DNA of 64,000 bases from Neodiprion pinetum (Eukaryota > Arthropoda > Insecta > Hymenoptera > Diprionidae). Below are positions 1 through 13,887 of the stretch, one piece after another; the stretch's first letter is position 1, and the number at the start of each line of letters is the position of its first letter. Made by a program: the position numbers and the translations under genes. The stretch is taken from assembly GCF_021155775.2 (NCBI RefSeq), contig NC_060233.1:23229456-23293455 (forward strand), written 5' to 3'. The notes under the pieces are model-generated. The model was not told the origin of the DNA. It searched no databases and worked only from the letters and a program-made list of their open reading frames with translations.

Positions 1-661
1 AGATGCTTCCAAATTTATCTTCACACTACGCGCTAAGAGTTGGGGGAGAGTATATATTATGGTTAGTTGACGCGTTGATTCAATTTTGGCAAGTCAGCCT
101 TGAATTTCAAGAATAATCCAATATTTATTAGGCTTGACACGAGTGAGTTGAATTGCTTTCACGTCTTTCAGAATTGCCTATCTCATCTTAAGTCCGGGTT
201 GGACAATAGTAGGATACTTTTTTGCACACAAGTATTACTAAATTCAAGCCTTGTGCATGATACCCTTCATGGCTCTGATCAGGATTAAAATTTTTACGGA
301 CTTACATTTCATTTGTGCGAAATATTGAAAATCAGTCCTAAAGAATTAAATCGTCGTGAAAAGACCGTCGCATTATTGTACGTAACATTAAATGAGGAAT
401 CTGATATGCTGGCAGGAAACCGCAATGACAACTTTATAATTATAGCTTGCAGAAACCATAGAGAGTCCGCCAGTGAAGTCATTGTTGCGTCATACTTCCT
501 ATCAGTATGGTTACTGTTGCCTATATTTTCTATCTTCAATAACTTATATACGAGTATAAGCTCCAATGTACTTCGATTGTGAATGATCCGTTTTTCTGTT
601 TCAAACTTTTCAGGGACATTATTATGTTTAGTCAACTTTAATAACAAGACAGTATTCTGTG

Positions 662-861
662 GTTTTTGGGGTCGCTGATGATGAATCTGAAATCGTATTC
701 AAAAATTCAAGATGGCATATTCAGTCTGGTCGACATAAATTTCAAATTTGATCGAATACCGTCAAAAACTCTATGCGTGGGTTTTTGGGGTCGGTTATTG
801 GATTCGCCAGACTGAATTTTCAAAATCTGATTTCAGGATCGTAATCAGCGACCCCAAAAAC
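662..861. repeat. MITE-like inverted repeat, family A copy 1
   Basis: The left end GTTTTTGGGGTCGCTGA is answered by its exact reverse complement at 845-861, giving a 200-bp element with 17-bp perfect terminal inverted repeats and no ORF. A second GTTTTTGGGGTCGGTT occurs inside it near 779, so it may be composite. Related copies lie at 5,658-5,841 and about 42,085-42,209. Confidence 0.75.
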
Positions 862-2183
862 TTTTAATTTATGTAAAACAAGTATATGTGTTGGAGGGTG
901 ACTTTCTCTGAAATGAATTATTCCGTCAATTTTCCCGATTTTTTTCGATCAATTTGTTTCTAACAATGATACTTTATATTACATCGCAATAATTACTCTT
1001 GTGTATTGAAAACCTATTAGTATACACAAATCACAAATAACAAAAACCGCGAAGAAATATGTTGAAAAATTCTCTAAATTCACAAAAAATCGATATTAGG
1101 GTTAAAGGAATGCTCAAGTCAGGAGCGATGGAGAAGGTTAGCCGTCAGTTGGCAAACCAACTGAATATCTGTCGAACATTGTGAAATGAGCCAGTTAGCG
1201 ATACTGCAACATTATAACAAGGTATCGATTTCCAAGGGTTGGGATTCTTTTTCTAGGCACCGTTACGATTGACGAAGGCATTAGTTTTAACGAGTTTGTT
1301 AACCGAGAAAATGAAAGTAGTAATTAATGCCGAAGGGTCGAATAAAATCACAACCCTAGGTAAGAATTTCAACTCACTCGGTTCTGATGATACAGCTGCC
1401 GCGGTACCGCTAGTCTGATTGGCACAATTCGCCGCAATGATTTCTCGTAGGAATGAGATGGTTCCTTCAATCAAAATCACTGCGGTTTATTATGTCTAAA
1501 ATCTTCTGTGAATTCTGAAGAAATCATAACGATAACTAGAGTTCAGAATTATTTGAAAACTTTTAAAACGTGGTTTTACCATTTTATCCTGTAGTCAAGG
1601 TTTTTTTTATGAGCACCTCAAGGATTCGGAATTGGGTATAATTTCTTCGAAATCGGACTTTTCCATCGAATTGTATGAAATCTTCCCACATTTGATGGAT
1701 TACTCAAGTGACCACTAAAAATGAATCGTATGGGTAACCAATGAGTTTGTCAGTACAGTATTTATAAGGCTTAAGATTACCAATGTACTATGTTGGAGAG
1801 CTTACCAAATTTCAATCACCTATCGAGTACTTGTAATTTATACAGGTGAAATATAGCATCGGTAAGAAAAGTAATCTATGAATTTAGGTCCATGGAAGAA
1901 CCACCTGACAAAAGAGCCACTACTGAAAGTGGTCAATTCGTCGTAACTATCTAATAAAATATCATGAGCCACATTTTCGAGTTTACGTCTGACCAAAGTA
2001 GTACACATAGGCTGAGGAAGTGGGTAAATTTTGGGTATGTAACAAATTCGGATAATGAATTTTTCAATCCGATTGGAGTTTGTTATATTTAAAAGTACGA
2101 GGATTGATCTACATTTACAGGTTTTTTTTCAAACATTATTAATAGGAAGTATGGTTATTGAGAATAACGTCGGCCATTTTTCT

Positions 2184-2453
2184 CGGTGATGTGTTTTGCG
2201 GTGCCCAGATATCTCGAAAACGTCTCAAACTATCTATTTCGATTTCGAAAATAGTATTCTCGGATACTTCATGGTCCTTGCCATAATACTAAATGTTTTC
2301 AACAAAATTACGACCATTTGAAATTAAAAGGCAACTATTTGTTCGGATTTTAGAAAATTTATTTCACAAATAAACATGACAAATAAGTAAAAGCGTCGTG
2401 GAAAAAAGAGTTAATTATACAAGAATACTTGGGCACCCCGAAATACATCACCG
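2184..2453. repeat. Short inverted-repeat element
   Basis: CGGTGATGTGTTTTGCGGTGC at the left end pairs with the reverse complement of GGCACCCCGAAATACATCACCG at the right end, with about three mismatches. The 270-bp body has no coding potential. It looks like a non-autonomous DNA transposon; I could not fix a target duplication. Confidence 0.6.
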
Positions 2454-3884
2454 TGCGAATGATTGATGCTATCGTAACAAACAATTTTTCCTATCAATTG
2501 ATTCTGAGAGAAAAAATTTGTGAATAAGGGATAAACATACTTTTATACGAAATGAACTGTAATCGAATTAAATAATTAGTTGTGGAATTCTCAAATTTCA
2601 CTCGCTTTTTCAGCCGCATACTCGCGTGTATCCCCATACGGAAGTTTTATAGTTGACCAAAAACCGATATTCTCTGATAAATTTATTAAGAAATAGAATA
2701 TACTGAAATTGTAAATACCGTTTAAATACCGACGCTTCATTTCGCATCCCTTCAAAATGGTTAGTAAATCTGATCGTTTTTACTCACAGATGGCTCATTT
2801 TATTCACAAAACTATTTTCTATAAATTCACTGAAATACTTTGTTTTAACATGTTGGCGTCGTTAAATATTTAATTTTAACGCATTATACCGATACTAATT
2901 GCAATCAACAAATGGGCATTATTCAATTGGTCGCTGATGAAAAAAAATCCGTTTCTGTGATTAATAAAAAAAAAACAGTTTTTTCAATAAAATGAGTCAT
3001 CGTAGAGTGAAATCGAACAAATCTAACATAGATCTTGAACCAACTATGAAACTATTTGAAATGAAGTACCGATATCGACAGTTTTGTATAAAATTCCAGT
3101 ATTTTTTATTTTTATATGTTGAATGAGATCATGGTAGCTTTCTACGAATATAATAATTCGAAACGTCGTTGACATTGTAAATAATTATCGATCAGTATTG
3201 ATTTCTTGGATATGAAAGTCAATTTGCGTAAACAAATTATATTTGTTAACGTTTCGGCCTGAGTGAGAGCCTTCCACAGAACGAAAATTTATTGGAATCT
3301 GTTAATAATTGATACAATTTATGTTATAAGCTAAGAAAACGAACCTGGGGTTTACAAAGTCTGTGTAGGTCACAACCTGAATTTACCTTGATTACACCGC
3401 ATGGCGTGTGTACGAAATTTTTACATTTTTATTTGGATAGTAATTATCATTGACCAACACTGCGACGAATTTTTCTTCATGTCTACCTACCTGGTGATAA
3501 ATCCTTAACTAAGCTACCATTTAATGATACCACGATACTCGAGCTCCTGGGATTACCATCAATCTTAATAACAGAACCACTTAAGATGATCCTTGTTGAT
3601 CAGATTAATGAGATACGTTTGCCAAAAGTCGGTGGTTTTTGGTAATTTTATTTGTCCGAGGTAATTATTAATTAACGTTTGTGACTTGAATTTTTTTCAA
3701 TTTCGTACACCAAACCTCAATGAGAAGAAAATCCTGCTTGTTGGTACATATTTTTATAAAATCACAAGCGTAATTATAAATTTAACTCAACTATACGAAA
3801 GGACAAATCTTGTTAACAAACAGATATGTTTATAGTCCATGAAAAACTAATGTCTGGTTAAGCGTTTGTTATTTCTCTTGTAGC

Positions 3885-3925
3885 CTGAAGATGGCTAGCA
3901 AGGCCCGGCCGAAAGGTTGTTTACA
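3885..3925 (+). other. Penelope-type 3' tail motif, possible hammerhead-like core
   Basis: CCTGAAGATGG is followed about 20 bases later by GGCCGAAAGG. This CTGANGA ... GAAA spacing is typical of sequences next to Penelope-like elements. A more decayed version on the opposite strand lies at about 3,250-3,285 (GTTTCGGCCTGAGTGAGAGC). No reverse transcriptase is recognisable beside either site. Confidence 0.3.
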
Positions 3926-5657
3926 TATTAAATGATGGCAGCACAAAACTGGATCAGATGAGTTTTTCGCGTGGTCTGCAAAGCAACGCGCTCGAACTTC
4001 TATTTCCATTTGGAGGTAACGAGCGCAGGGCGCCGGCAAATACGCAGTAAACGTGAACTAACGAGAACGAGTAAACGAACTTGGCTACATCCTTAGGTAA
4101 TTAAGCCCCCCGTAGCAGCTCATCCGGCATATCTAAGCGCGCCTTGAGAAGGTATTACACGATTAAATGTTAATCCAGGCGACGATGCGACGCCGCCGTC
4201 GCCGTCAAGAAAATGAAACCCGTGTGCATTAAAGTGGTTTTTAAAAAGGTCATTTTTTAATTTCATCCGGTTCACGCCCCAAATGAGCTTAAAATAATTG
4301 AAATATGTCACCGGCGCGATGCAGTTGACGCGAGTAAATGGAACGCATTGTCGTATAATAATTCGTATATAATCGAACCCGTATTTTCTGTCGGACCGAA
4401 ACAAGTTAGTCGGAAGGTTAATAGGCATTTATGCACTTTGCCGAACAACGCGATTTCTCAGATGGGAGTGAGGGAAAAGTGTCGCTTCAGAATTGTACAC
4501 ACTGATGCTCATGCTGAACACCGAATTTTGTTTACGTACAAATTTGGACCTCCTATATGGAGGCGTGATCTTGTTCGCTTCCTCATTGTCAGTCTGCCGG
4601 ACGAGGAGTTCAACAGAAGGAGACGGTAACAGGATACAAGCAGGATGCGGAGCTACGTGGATAACCCTCTTACTCTGCACGACAGGACATTGGAACAACG
4701 ACACTTTACGCTGGTGGCAGCGAGGCGTTTTTAGTCTTGGGTTACAGCATTGTGGGATTTTGTTACCGGAACCGGATATCATCTTCCTTCATTGTACTGT
4801 ATATACTATGCTACCACTGGTTGAGTGCCAATGTGGAAGGAGGCTTTAAATAGACGTTGTTGCAGCCTTTCGAGGCTTCTTATTGAGTATTATCTACCAA
4901 AGGTAAGACTGGAAGAACACTGAGAAGAAGGTGAGCAGTATAATTGTTATAAATTTGCAGCACCTTACTTGATTCCGGTAATTTTTCTCGCTGTCTTTCG
5001 GTGATCTTCCCGCAAAATTTCACACAACTGTTAGGTTAGGTTCGGCTGCTTTTCCACTTCAAATACGTTGATGTGCAGCCGGCTATTTTCAACCTGATCT
5101 TTTACGCGACAGGTTGCGAATTCAGTCATGCCAGCTGCAGAAATGAAAAAAATATTCGAACAATAGGATCTGTGACAATATTTTTGTTTATCCAGGTGTG
5201 CCGTCTGGCATCTGCGACCGACTTTTGTCGCGGTTTCTTGGACATCGATAATAATTAAAGCGTCAGCCAATATTTTGAACTCATTTCAATTATTATACTG
5301 TTTTTCCTGTTAAGATTTTAATTTTCAGCAGATTAATGATTATATTCAACTGGAGTTGACTGTCAGTAATGTTTTAACCCTTTGCGGCACAGCCTCTCAT
5401 ATATGAAACACCTTTTTTTAATTGATTATTCAAGATTTATATTCAATTATTAAGATATCGCTGACGCATTTTTTATTTTATTTTTTTGCATAATCAGACT
5501 TCCAAGATGTCAATGTTGATGTTTTAAGAGGGATTACGATGATTCCGCTAATATAGTGAGTGCTATAAATAAGCAGTGTCGAAAATGCCTATTTTTACAG
5601 AATAAATGTAATTGTGAGAAGGTTATGGGAACTAGAAAAGTGGAACTCGGTAATCTC

Positions 5658-5841
5658 GGGTTTTTGGGGCTGCTGAAAACGAATCTGACGTCATAAATTC
5701 AAAATTCAAGATGACGGACCCAATATGGCCGACTGAAAATATAAAAATCGATCTTCTTCGCTTGTATTAGATCCGCCATTTTGAATATTGAAAATTTCTC
5801 AGATCTGACCCCATTTTTGAAATCAGCGACCTCGGGAACCC
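5658..5841. repeat. MITE-like inverted repeat, family A copy 2
   Basis: The ends GGGTTTTTGGGGCTGCTGA and TCAGCGACCTCGGGAACCC are imperfect inverted repeats of each other and match the ends of the element at 662-861. The body shares the 'AAAATGGCG / CCATTTTGAATTTTGAAAATTT' style of sequence with the partial copy near 42.1 kb. It is non-coding. Confidence 0.7.
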
Positions 5842-7780
5842 CTATATACGCAGTTTTAAGAAATTTAGGTGCAAGCAAAAATGTACGCTTCGAAGTGTTA
5901 CTGAAGGATTCTATTTTGAAAACGATGCAGAGATATGTTAATATTATCAACGGAACGTACTGCAGATAAAATCTTGTAGTTATGTATGTACGCTGCTCGT
6001 GCAATCAGCCGGTTCATTGTCAGTATCATATAATGCATAATTGAGTTACACTCGATGCACTGTCCGTTGAACAGCTTTAATAGCGCCAGAATAAAATGAT
6101 GGCCCGCGCTCAGCACGGGCGCATATACCTTATACATTTATTGAGATTTACTGCGCACCCGTTCTCATTCACAAGCAGACGACTCCATGTTTCTACAAAT
6201 TAAACTCATTCGTAGAATCGACCGCTGGGGGCAGGATTTTGATTTTCAAAATATCAGTCATTAAGATCGAAATTAAGACAACCTTGTGATAGTGATTCTG
6301 AGGAAGAACCTAAGAAAGAAACAAAACTTCAAAGAACAAACACTCCTTCCCTCGTGAATGGAATTTGACTTCAGAATGTTGGAATTGCAAATTGTAGATC
6401 TAATATGATGCCTATAGAACTGCGCGGTTAATTAGCTCTTTCAATTAATTGTCTTTCCACTAATCGAATAATCGCATAGCTTTTATATGGTGGTGTGGAT
6501 TAGAATTTCAAAAATTAATGCGAAAACCAAAGACATTGATAGGTCTTGTGAGTTTCTATTTTTAATTACAATCGGAAAATTTCGAAATTCGTATTGGTGA
6601 ATCGGATTATAATGTGGTTAATGCCACATTTAAAAATTACGTGATTGTCGTGAAATTTAATTTTCTCAAGCTTTTGAGGTCAAAAAATCCATACAAAAGG
6701 TATCCTTAGCGCGAAACTTCCGGTTTCACTTTTCCTACAATTCATCAGTTGATTAGTTGCTGGGGCAGCTACCATTTTCATATTGCTTAACCCAGAATCA
6801 TATTTGGGGCTTCTGAACATTTTTGAGAGCTTAATATCGCGGCTATTTGCATTGTTTTTGTTTTTAGAACTATCAGTTCACCTCATGACGTATATTGCAG
6901 CCGGATTTTTTTAATTTCGATGTTCTGCAGTCAAACTTTTCAATAACAAGAGGATCTCATCGAAATGATACTTTATTCACTTAAGGACTTAGCCCGAAAT
7001 TATCGCGATCATATTTTTTCAAGTGGTTAAAATATCGATAGATAAATCAGTCAATCCGAAACTCTGATTCAGAAAATATAATGAATGAATTGGCATGTTT
7101 TTTGCAAGCCAACTGTATTATCTCTTATATTTCTTACGGTTTTGTATTATATCTATCGCTGATAACAAATAGGGAAATAAAATGTTCAAAATATGTCTGT
7201 GCTAAAAACAAATAGTGAATTATATTCCTGCATAAAAAAAGTTTTTTTTTTTTTTTTTTTTATGGAAAAGAACTGATGAATTACATTGCTATTATTCAAG
7301 CAGTAGCGTTGAAAAACAGGAATCACTCTACGATTTTGCAAAATATAAATTTACACTAAAACGATAAATGTTGTAGTAGAGCAAGTTCAGAAATTCGAAT
7401 ATATTTATCACTTTACCAATAAGTGTATAATCAGCAGCCCAAGTATACGAAGCAAATTGAATATTCAAAGTTAGATCACTAATTAGTTAAAACTAGCGTC
7501 TATTTCAATATTTGTCAGCAATTATGGTGATAATTTGAATAGAAATCTTGGGAAGACAAAACATTGATACCCTAATATAGAATGGCATTATGAAAGTAAA
7601 TTCGAAACATTGCACAGCAGATTTTAGTGCATTCTAATCATTTTGAAAAACTGACAATATAAAATTTTGTAAATCACTTCCAAGTAAGATTGTGATTGAC
7701 ACCGCTATTTTGAATTTTTAAGTTCTTCAAACATGGAAACCCTGATTTTAATCGGCAATCCTTAATTATCTATCGAAGTC

Positions 7781-8640
7781 AAAAAATCGATTTGTCTGGA
7801 ATTTTTACTATTTGTAGTGTGAACTCAGATTGAAAAGTTCACCAAGTTTGAACTTTCTAGGACTTACCGTTCGCGAGAAATGACACATCAAAATTTATCA
7901 TTTTGATTTAATTGAGGTTTAAACGCGAATTGTTTTCGTATCGTTATCGGCATAAAAAAATTATGAAGAAATAGATATCTTATGTGAAAAATTCTCACCT
8001 TTCCGAACGTGTCATTCATTTTTGTATAACTTTTCGAGATCAATCTCGAAAACACGTTTTTCGGCGGAGGACCGCTATTTTTCATGCGCCACCAAAATTT
8101 ATCTTACTTTTGAGGGTTTCGTGTGAAAGCTGAGATTTTTTCAGTAGGGAACTCAAATTTTTAGAGTGGGACGGCCATAGGCTCTCACATGAGCTACGTG
8201 GAATTCATAAAGATCTATTGATGATATTCTCTTTTTAGAATTCAAAGAAATATTTTTATTTCTTTCAATTGCGCACTATTAGCGTAAGTTTTAAAAATTA
8301 GAAACAAAAATATTACGTCGAATTCCAAAAAGAGAGTACGTATTATTGACAGAACTTTATCAATTAAATATATTTCACGTGCGATCCTATGGCCATCACA
8401 CTCTGAAAATTTGAGTCCTTCATTGAAAAAATCTCAGCTTTCATATTGAAAATTCAAAAGTAAGATAAATTTTGGTGGCACATGAAAAAAGAGGTTTTCT
8501 GCCGAGAAACGTGTTTTTGAGATTGATTTAGAAAAGTTATCCAGAAATGAATGACACATTCGGAAAGGTGAAAATCTTGATAACTTTTCAATCTTAGTAC
8601 ATACTACAAAATGTGAAAGTTTCAAACAAATCGATTTTTT
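7781..8640. repeat. Large foldback element
   Basis: The arm beginning AAAAAATCGATTTGT at 7,781 is matched in reverse by ACAAATCGATTTTTT ending at 8,640. The arms stay alignable inwards for several hundred bases: for example TTTCCGAACGTGTCATTCATTT near 8,005 against AAATGAATGACACATTCGGAAA near 8,548. The left arm carries about 100 extra bases (about 7,865-7,965). There is no ORF of note. This is a palindromic, non-autonomous element. Confidence 0.8.
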
Positions 8641-9655
8641 TACGTCCCGTTCATTTGTTAATAATTGGTGGAGCGGCCCAAATATATTAAAAATTATTTG
8701 ATCATCACGGAGAGGAATTGCATCAGTTATTGCTAATATTTTCATTTTTTAATTTTTGCTGGACGCTTTACTTTCCATGTGACTGGCGATCTGTGGAGTA
8801 TATTCAGTAGGAACGAAATGAGCCGTGGTTATTCAAAATTGGACAGAAAATACGATTCTGACATTTAAACGACGAATAATATTAAAGTTATTCATAGCTA
8901 AACTTTCTTAGTTTGAATGCAGGATTTGAAATTTTACTACTTGTCAAGACTAGATTCTTTTAGTGAAATTTAAAAAAATTACTTTGAGTTTCACTTTTTA
9001 TGCTATGATTTCATTATTTTTTTTTTATTTCGTTTCATTAACTTTTATATTGATATGCACATCGCACAAAGGTATTTGACTATATGCGCACATCCTTAGT
9101 CGCGTATTAAGATAATATTTTCTTGTGATTTGCAATTAGCAATTGTGTAATTTCGTAGATAATAGTCAAGGCAAGGGTAAATGCGGCCTACGAGTGCAAT
9201 AATAAGTTAGAACAAGAAGAAAAACTGTTAGAAATACCGGATGTACTTCTGAAAGCCGCAAACTGAATTGCGCCATGAAATTTGGGGCACGCATTCTATT
9301 TGACTATCTAATTGTAAGAGTCCCCTTAAAACAATTTTTGCCAACTCGCAATATTTTAATATCTTTGTATTTTGAATCGTACGAAAAGCGCGGAAGGTGA
9401 CTGTCGTAACCTAATTTATATTTTGTATATAAATAGAGCGTGAGACTGCAACAAGAGATATGTAGATATATCAGCGTACTCGAAAAATTCAATATCTCGA
9501 TAAACGTCGGGAGTCGCCAAAAATCCTTTCAAGGGGATTCTTAGATAGTTAAATGGAATGTGTGTGCCAAATTGTGTAGCGAAATTCGTTTTACGGCGGT
9601 CAGAAGTTCATCCGAAAAATCTCTAAAAGTATGCGTCAACGATATTGAGCACGAA
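8641..9655. other. No feature seen
   Basis: AT-rich, non-coding on both strands. I see nothing beyond short homopolymer runs. Confidence 0.5.
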
Positions 9656-9812
9656 TTAAGGTCATGTAGTACTCCTACCTTTACTAGTCGAGTGAAAAAC
9701 GAGCTTTTTTACCCTTTTTTTGAACCCTTTCCGCTCTTTCATTTGTTCAATATAGGAAGAAAAAGGGTGAATTTGGTCAGTCGGTAAAAGTAAGAGTACT
9801 AAATGACCTTAA
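9656..9812. mobile_element. Short TTAA-flanked MITE, copy 1
   Basis: TTAA at 9,656-9,659 and at 9,809-9,812 flank a 149-bp element. Its ends GGTCATGTAGTACTCCTAC and GTAAGAGTACTAAATGACC are near-perfect inverted repeats. The TTAA duplication points to the Kolobok or piggyBac target-site class. A second copy with the same left end and TTAA starts at 36,571. The open frame that runs across it is not a gene. Confidence 0.75.
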
Positions 9813-12800
9813 ATAACATCCTTGTTATATATTATTCAAATCAATCTAAATATATTGGCAAATTTAATTTGCACAAGCTAAGATATCAACAACAAACAAT
9901 AAGTGTTTCATAATTACAACATTCAAAATTATTGAAATCCAGTATTTTCAATCCTCTTTTAATATTCTGGACTCACTTTGCACGTGGACTAGATCACCAT
10001 GCATAGTCTGAAAATCAGTCATGAAATATTTTACGAATCTATTTATGCTCGTATAGTGAAGAGTGGCAACGGTATGGCAGATTCAACCATGCAATGCGAT
10101 ATTTTTCCGAGCAAAGATTATTGCAAGTATTTCTCGGGTAGCTATATGTATGGTTGAAACACTAATACCTAACTCTTACAATAGTAGACCATACTAACTT
10201 GACCATATTTGTATGGCTGTATTGTATTATGTGGCAAATAATATTATTCTCACAGGGATAAATTTTTTTTGCATGGACAACATTTCTTCAACTATAACCG
10301 TATGCCTCTCAATCCGATATGTTCAGTCTCCGTGCAAAATTGGATCAAAAACACCAGAATTCAGTTATTTTCAAGACTGTAATTATAAAACCCCTCCTCC
10401 AATTGTTGGTATTCTAACTTGTGTGAATTTCAATTTGCTCAAATTCATTACTGTGACATACCTATTAGTATAGTTGTTCTACTCACGTTTACCAACGTTC
10501 GCGAAAATAATATTACATGACAGTTTTGGACAGTTTTTCCTTTTTCCCTAGATTTCCATACAGACGGTTGGACTCATTAACATATTCTTAATCAGCTGAT
10601 ATTATCACTTCGTTGTATAATTTCACGTGTGGATTTTCGTAACCCGAGAAGATATATGAGTGGGGAATTCGTCGTTAATTGACCTTCCCCGACGAATTCC
10701 TTAGTCATGTATAATTTTATCATTATTAAAAGAATTACCAAGCGTAACAGTTTTATTGTCTTGTGATGTAATAATCTTTAAATCTCTGTATCCTCGACCA
10801 TTTTTCAGGTATCTACTACCATTGAGAAAAAGAACAGTATAATAAATGTGTGAGGAGGCAAATTCGGTCCTGTCGGGTCGAGCGTAAGTTTGCAACATGA
10901 GTCGTATGTGAGCCGAAGACGAATATTGCAAATACGCGAGGTGAAAAGACCTCTATGCTGCACACGATTCTTTATATAACAAGAGTATGTGACGCGTTTT
11001 TTTACGAAGCACGAAATTGAGGTTAGGGTCGCATAATGTCAAATTTATAAGCGACAGCGCATGCGCGCAGTACAAAAAAAAACTACTTCCAACTTCTAGG
11101 ACTTAAAAGTGGTCTTTTGAGTACTTCGCGCATGCGCATTTGCAGACTCACTCTAGCGTCGTAGAAACGGATACTTTGCGCACGAAAAACACGTATGGAA
11201 AAACGCGTGAAACATGATCGCGTTGTACAATAGTACATTTTGTAACAAATACGAATGAGGCTTTTTGACGAGAAGCGAGGTTTAAGGTACGAACCGAAGA
11301 CGAGTGCCGTAACACGCGAGTCAAAAAACCCTACCCATACGAGTTTCGATCTGTATTTTTTATCTAGAACTAAGAAATCACGATGAAGTAGTAATTTCGA
11401 GGTTAGAGTGCTAAAAAAGAGTTGACAATCGAATACCACGATATTAAACCAGCAAAACGTGAAATTAAATTTTCATCACTTCGATATCGAATTGTCTGGG
11501 CTTTGCAGGTGACTCGTCTTACCCCCACCGTCAGATGTAATACTGCCCTCAGCGCGGACCTTAGACTGGCAGGAAGTCTTGAGCTTGAACTGAAATGATC
11601 ACACAATCAGCGCGTAACGAGATCGTAAGTAGTTCAAACCAATACTGTTCGCCAGGAATATCTTATCCGACAACCGCAGTCCAAGTCAAAGGGTTTGTAA
11701 CGTCTAACCGGTTACCGGGTAACGGGTTCTCCCCGGCGTTTGTACTACGTTACTAACCTCATTACGATTCAGTTTCAGACTGGGCTTACGACACGAAAGT
11801 GGGCGAGGAGAAGTAACGAGTGACAAGTGGATAATAGGGATTTTGATTTCCGAGCTAGATCAGCCAGCTTCAGTTTTACTCACGCATGCTTCCAGCTGGT
11901 GATCAGACACTGACCTTATGCTATGGCGTCGCGAAATCTCTTTTTAGGCTTCATACGGTTTGTTAGGGCAGCTCGTCATTCGGATATAGGGTACGAAGGT
12001 GGGCGAATCGGGTCAATCGCATGGAAGTGTGCTCGATAGAGTGTTCCACGAAAAAATAATTTGCAAATTTCTAACGTGGCATCCTCTAAAAAGTTTTTTT
12101 GGGTTGAAAGAAAGATTTACTCCGAAGTTGAGCGTTCTATGTTACGTCACCTTTTCTAAGAAAAGTCAAAAATCGAATGAGCGCCATCTTAAACCTAACG
12201 TACAACGCTCATTTTCCGAGAGCATCCTTCTTTCATTCCGAATATACTTTCCAGAGGGTGCCACGATGGAAATGGAAAGTCTCGTGGGTCCTAATTTGTT
12301 AATATTGATACAGCTTGACACGTTAAACTTTTTCCAATTCAGGAAGATGTGACAATATTTACAATTCGATATTTACCGAGATTAGATTAATGTGGATAAT
12401 GATGGCAAATGTGTACTTAGTACAATTGTTGAGAAAGGTAATAAGCTGAAGCTACGCACATGTGAACCAGACCCGTGATTTCTTACCTTGTTCATTTGTC
12501 ATTAAAAAAAAAATTTTCTCCATTCTCAGACGCGAATGAGCCGTGCTTTCGCGTTGGAGATAACAGCACGTGGCAAGGATCCGAATACGTACATTTTTAG
12601 ACATTCATCCCGAATAAAACCAATTCCTATATAAGAAGAAGCATATTCTTTTTTTACATTTTTGAAAATAACTCAACCTTCGTAAGAGGTAAGCAGTGCT
12701 TTTCTTCGTTGGTCGAGAATCGGGCCGGTACCGGTAGCGAATGCATCGATTAGCTTTTGATTTTCGTTGATCATCAAATGCAATTTTTATCTGAAAAACA

Positions 12801-12908
12801 ATACTAGCATCGTGATGGCTTGCAATATTGGCAGAGTGATGGTTAAAAATATTAGTCAATTGAGGGTTGGCGGCACTGGCCGAGCTGGTTACCGATAGGT
12901 CATATTGG
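9813..12908. other. Gene-poor stretch
   Basis: There is no supported gene. Between about 11,010 and 11,480 the sequence is richer in CpG and holds several near-repeats such as GCGCATGCGC, but no consistent reading frame or terminal repeat that I can delimit. Confidence 0.5.
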
Positions 12909-13005
12909 CCCAGTGCTGATCAACGATACTGATCCAGATCTAGACGTCAAGCGTTGGATCTACAGTATCATTCCAGATGATCACCAGCACTGATCCAGCA
13001 CTGGG
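12909..13005. repeat. Small hairpin element
   Basis: CCCAGTGCTGATCA at the left is answered by TGATCCAGCACTGGG at the right. An inner arm, GATACTGATCCAGATC against TGGATCTACAGTATC, extends the fold to nearly the full 97 bases. It is non-coding, and I see no clear flanking duplication. Confidence 0.55.
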
Positions 13006-13887
13006 ACTGACAACTGAGCCACTGTTCGTAACATTGGCAGCGGTAGCAGCGTTGTCAGCCTATCAGACAAACATTTCTTCAAATGACGCCAAAATACTTC
13101 TTCTCACTGATGTTTGACGGTATTAAAAATCAGTAAATACAGGAATACATAATATATTTCATTTTTTCGCTTTATAACATGCATGATTTTCCTAGAACTA
13201 TACAATGATAATTACCAAACGAGGTAACATACACAGATCCATATTCTACAATCTGAATTGTAAGCATAAAGATATTAGGAACTTTTACGCACATAATATT
13301 TTTTTTTTTAATATTTAGGACCACCAGCTTGTCAAATGAGTGCGTTTGGTTTTAATTTATTGTTCCGATTTTACGGACTATATTTAGAGATTTCGCTATC
13401 TGTTTTGAGATTTCGTCAGAGACCTTCAAACTTTCTTCACATTCCGGTTTAAACGACAGTATTTCTTATTAAATAAACAATTTTTCTTTTTATTCTGAAC
13501 GGACTGTAATTATTCTAGATCTAAAGAAATTTCTTGAGGGTTGGCAACGCTGAGCAGTAGTGGCGATGTATACCGAGCCCGTGGTAAAACTTTTCACAAG
13601 CGGTATCACGGAGATTAGATATAAGGAGAACGATCGTAATGTTCTGGAAACGGTAGACAATTTGAGAAAAGTTCATAGTTCTCACAATGTGCACTAGAAT
13701 AGCGTTGCTAAGGTCTGGTTTTTCAAATTTACGAGGGGAATGTCGTGATCACGTGATACAAGCAATAACAAGCGCACGTCTCGAACCTATGATCTTTTCC
13801 CTCTGTTCTGGCCGCAAGTCAAGCCAAACAGCCTACGTCGATTGTTGTCCTTATATATTAGGCTCCGTGGTTGGTAGCGACACTGGA
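13006..13887. other. No gene seen
   Basis: Apart from the dispersed repeat at 13,307-13,552, this interval is unremarkable. The plus-strand open frame near 13,690-13,900 has no recognisable product and runs into the hAT-like left end. Confidence 0.5.
13307..13552 (+). repeat. Dispersed repeat family B, copy 1
   Basis: This stretch shares long blocks with 20,990-21,297. Examples are AATATTTAGGA, TGAGATTTCGTCAGA, TAAACGACA(G/A)TATTTCTTA and TCTAAAGAAATTTCTT followed by GGGTTGGCAACGCTG. Copy 2 has an extra insert of about 70 bases. The family is unidentified; it is non-coding. Confidence 0.7.

Larger units (their letters stand above)
1..7780. other. Gene-poor AT-rich stretch
   Basis: I find no coding region I can support here. 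The open frames are short, overlap on both strands and match nothing I recognise. Apart from the inverted-repeat elements listed separately, a GC-richer patch at about 3,960-4,860 stands out by composition but has no recognisable product. A 20-base T run lies near 7,243-7,262. Confidence 0.6.

Noticed and set aside
4120..4849. Several overlapping frames of 93-118 codons on both strands in a GC-richer patch
   Set aside because: The frames contradict one another and none shows a domain, splice-bounded exon or codon bias. I could not choose one.
5031..5040. TTAGGTTAGG resembling the insect telomere repeat
   Set aside because: Only two units, with no array on either side.
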